From positions 1 to 15,478 of the forward strand of contig JABDLQ010000236.1 in NCBI GenBank assembly GCA_013002925.1: a stretch of 15,478 bases of DNA, written 5' to 3'. The notes beneath the pieces are model-generated. The model had not been told where the DNA came from. It searched no databases and saw nothing but the letters and a program-made list of their open reading frames with translations. Source of the stretch: Gammaproteobacteria bacterium (lineage in GTDB: Bacteria > Pseudomonadota > Gammaproteobacteria > Steroidobacterales > SZUA-146). Position numbers and translations under genes: made by a program. This document shows, one piece after another, positions 14,133-15,478 of the stretch (within the stretch, counting starts at the first letter, position 1; each line of letters opens with the position of its first letter).

Positions 14133-15478
14133 CTAACGTTGACTGACTGTCGCCCCATGGCCGGAGTTGGCGCGCACGTGCCGGTGGAGGTCATAAATGA
14201 CAATCGCATCCGCCGCGGCATTGGCCGCTGCGCTGTGGCGGCGCGCCGCACTGATGGCGGCATCGCGGGCATTGTCATCCGGTTTATAGCGGGCGTGTAA
14301 GTCGCGATGGTGCTTCTCCCTGGCGCTGTCACCAGTCAGCGCATAAATCTGCGCCAGACCGTAATGTGCCGTCATGTTTTCCGGGTCAATGACCAGGGTT
14401 GCATTAAACTCCGTAATAGCTTTATCCAGCAGCGCTTGCCGTGCCTCTGCGCGCTCCGCTGTACGCTCCAGTCGTGCCAGTTCAAAATACACGCCGGCCA
14501 ATTCATTGCGCACCCGGTAGTCTTTACTAAAATCAAATCCGCGCTGCCTGGCGTCATTGTACTGGGTGGTCAACACGGCCGTAAAATCGGTGACGGCTGC
14601 TTCCAGAAAACCGTTTTGCTTGTTTACCAGGCCGCTCAGGTAATCAACTGTCCACGCCGGTGCAGGCGTCGCATGTGCGGTAGCGGCTCGCAATGCGGTT
14701 ACCGCCTCATCCAGCCTCCCCTCACGTAAAAATACACGGGCCAGATTGACGTGGCCTGTTGCGTGTCCGGCTGTGGCCACTTGCGAAAACGCTTGTTCTG
14801 CCTGGCGCAACTCGCCAGCACCTCGTTTACGCAGTAACCCGATACCGTAGTCATTCCAGCGCTGCCACAGCGGCACAGCGCCCTCAGGCACCGCAATATC
14901 GACAGTCGTGGGGCCAACGCCCAGAATCACTTTGTCCTGCGCGATGGTCGTGATGGGCAGATCATTATAAGCCGTCTCGTCATCGATGAAGAGCCGGAAA
15001 AACCGCGTATCAAATTTTCGGTATTTCAGCGTCGCAGTAATCTCTATGCGGGTTGCCTGCTCAGGGACTTCAAATCCATAGTGAACCACATCAGCCGCCC
15101 CGGGTGGAATCTGGTGGTTGTACAACGGTGTAAAAATATCTTCGGCGTTGCGACGATCAATACGCCTGCCATTTTTGTCCAGCACATAAGCATTGACAAA
15201 ATGAGACCACTCATCAACTGCACCGCTGACGGGGTCCAAAAGACCGCTGGCACCAATCAGGTTACCATCGGCATGCACCTGTACTTCCAGCCACACCTGG
15301 TTGGAATCAGCGGTCCCCTCGGTAAACAAATGCCCAAGGGTCAATGTGCGCAATACTGCTTCAAGCAAATAGTCCTGCCCTGGTTCGAGTTGAATCGCTC
15401 CGGTGTCGAGCGGTGCCAGCAGTTGACCGTCATTGCGCGCGCCTTTTTTCAGCCCAAACATATCGACGCGCAGTGCGT
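14133..15478 (-). CDS. TPR protein resembling C-terminal part of multihaem cytochrome c (5' partial)
   Basis: The frame stays open through the right edge (codons for ALRVD precede the internal ATG at 15461), so that ATG is probably not the start. Visible residues 1-190, counted from that ATG, form a beta-rich domain with TLGHLFTEGTADSNQVWLEV (41-60), DEWSHFVNAYVLDKNGRRI (83-101), and PLYNHQIPPGAADVVHY (112-128). From my knowledge of annotated proteins this segment follows the haem-binding half of multihaem c-type cytochrome/TPR proteins, and the terminal AIVIYDLHR (419-427) is also typical. TPRs fill about 200-385 (ARVFLREGRLDEAVTALRAA; MTAHYGLAQIYALTGDSARE). No CxxCH haem motif is in the visible part, so the cytochrome identity is inference. 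It heads a unit with the membrane-anchored FG-GAP gene 29 nt downstream, repeating the TPR plus CRTAC1 pairing seen at 5582-8915. Confidence 0.85.
   Translation of the reverse strand, partial: ALRVDMFGLKKGARNDGQLLAPLDTGAIQLEPGQDYLLEAVLRTLTLGHLFTEGTADSNQVWLEVQVHADGNLIGASGLLDPVSGAVDEWSHFVNAYVLDKNGRRIDRRNAEDIFTPLYNHQIPPGAADVVHYGFEVPEQATRIEITATLKYRKFDTRFFRLFIDDETAYNDLPITTIAQDKVILGVGPTTVDIAVPEGAVPLWQRWNDYGIGLLRKRGAGELRQAEQAFSQVATAGHATGHVNLARVFLREGRLDEAVTALRAATAHATPAPAWTVDYLSGLVNKQNGFLEAAVTDFTAVLTTQYNDARQRGFDFSKDYRVRNELAGVYFELARLERTAERAEARQALLDKAITEFNATLVIDPENMTAHYGLAQIYALTGDSAREKHHRDLHARYKPDDNARDAAISAARRHSAAANAAADAIVIYDLHRHVRANSGHGATVSQR

Noticed and set aside
14127..14143. GTCAAC-CTAAC-GTTGAC inverted repeat over a stop codon
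   Set aside because: The 6-bp arms have low GC and no T-tract; too weak for a terminator inside what looks like an operon.

Overview
The window looks like chromosomal DNA from a Gammaproteobacterium, probably environmental or marine. The support is a glycerol kinase of proteobacterial type, a PA0069-type radical SAM gene preceded by a near-perfect enterobacterial/pseudomonad-style LexA box, and several lipobox-bearing proteins of Gram-negative type. GC content is moderate and there are no tRNAs, rRNAs, insertion sequences or CRISPR arrays. The organism assignment is inference.

Layout, left to right. (1) 3-1145, plus strand: 3' part of a TPR protein ending in a TonB-C-like domain, cut by the left edge. 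(2) A convergent junction with a perfect 8-bp stem-loop (1206-1230). (3) 1284-8915, minus strand, transcribed leftward: an FG-GAP/ASPIC-UnbV (CRTAC1-like) lipoprotein, a TPR lipoprotein overlapping it by 8 nt, then after a 258-nt gap two tandem TPR-sulfotransferase paralogues 14 nt apart. (4) 9092-11097, plus strand: a small lipoprotein gene overlapping glpK (glycerol kinase) by ATGA. (5) 11113-12234, minus strand: the radical SAM gene, with promoter and LexA box directly abutting its ATG. (6) 12268-15478, minus strand: a membrane-anchored FG-GAP/ASPIC-UnbV protein, preceded by the 3' part of a protein with a beta-rich domain and TPRs that resembles the C-terminal half of multihaem-cytochrome/TPR proteins; it is cut by the right edge.

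Functionally there are two themes. The glycerol kinase and radical SAM genes are recognisable stand-alone functions (glycerol catabolism; SOS-associated radical chemistry). The other seven genes are all TPR or FG-GAP/ASPIC-UnbV proteins. The pairing of a TPR partner with a CRTAC1-like beta-propeller occurs twice, on either side of the glpK/radical SAM island. Together with the TPR-sulfotransferases and the TPR-TonB protein this looks like an uncharacterised envelope-associated system; its substrate cannot be read from the sequence. One of the two sulfotransferases has lost both PAPS-binding signatures, so it is probably a non-catalytic paralogue.
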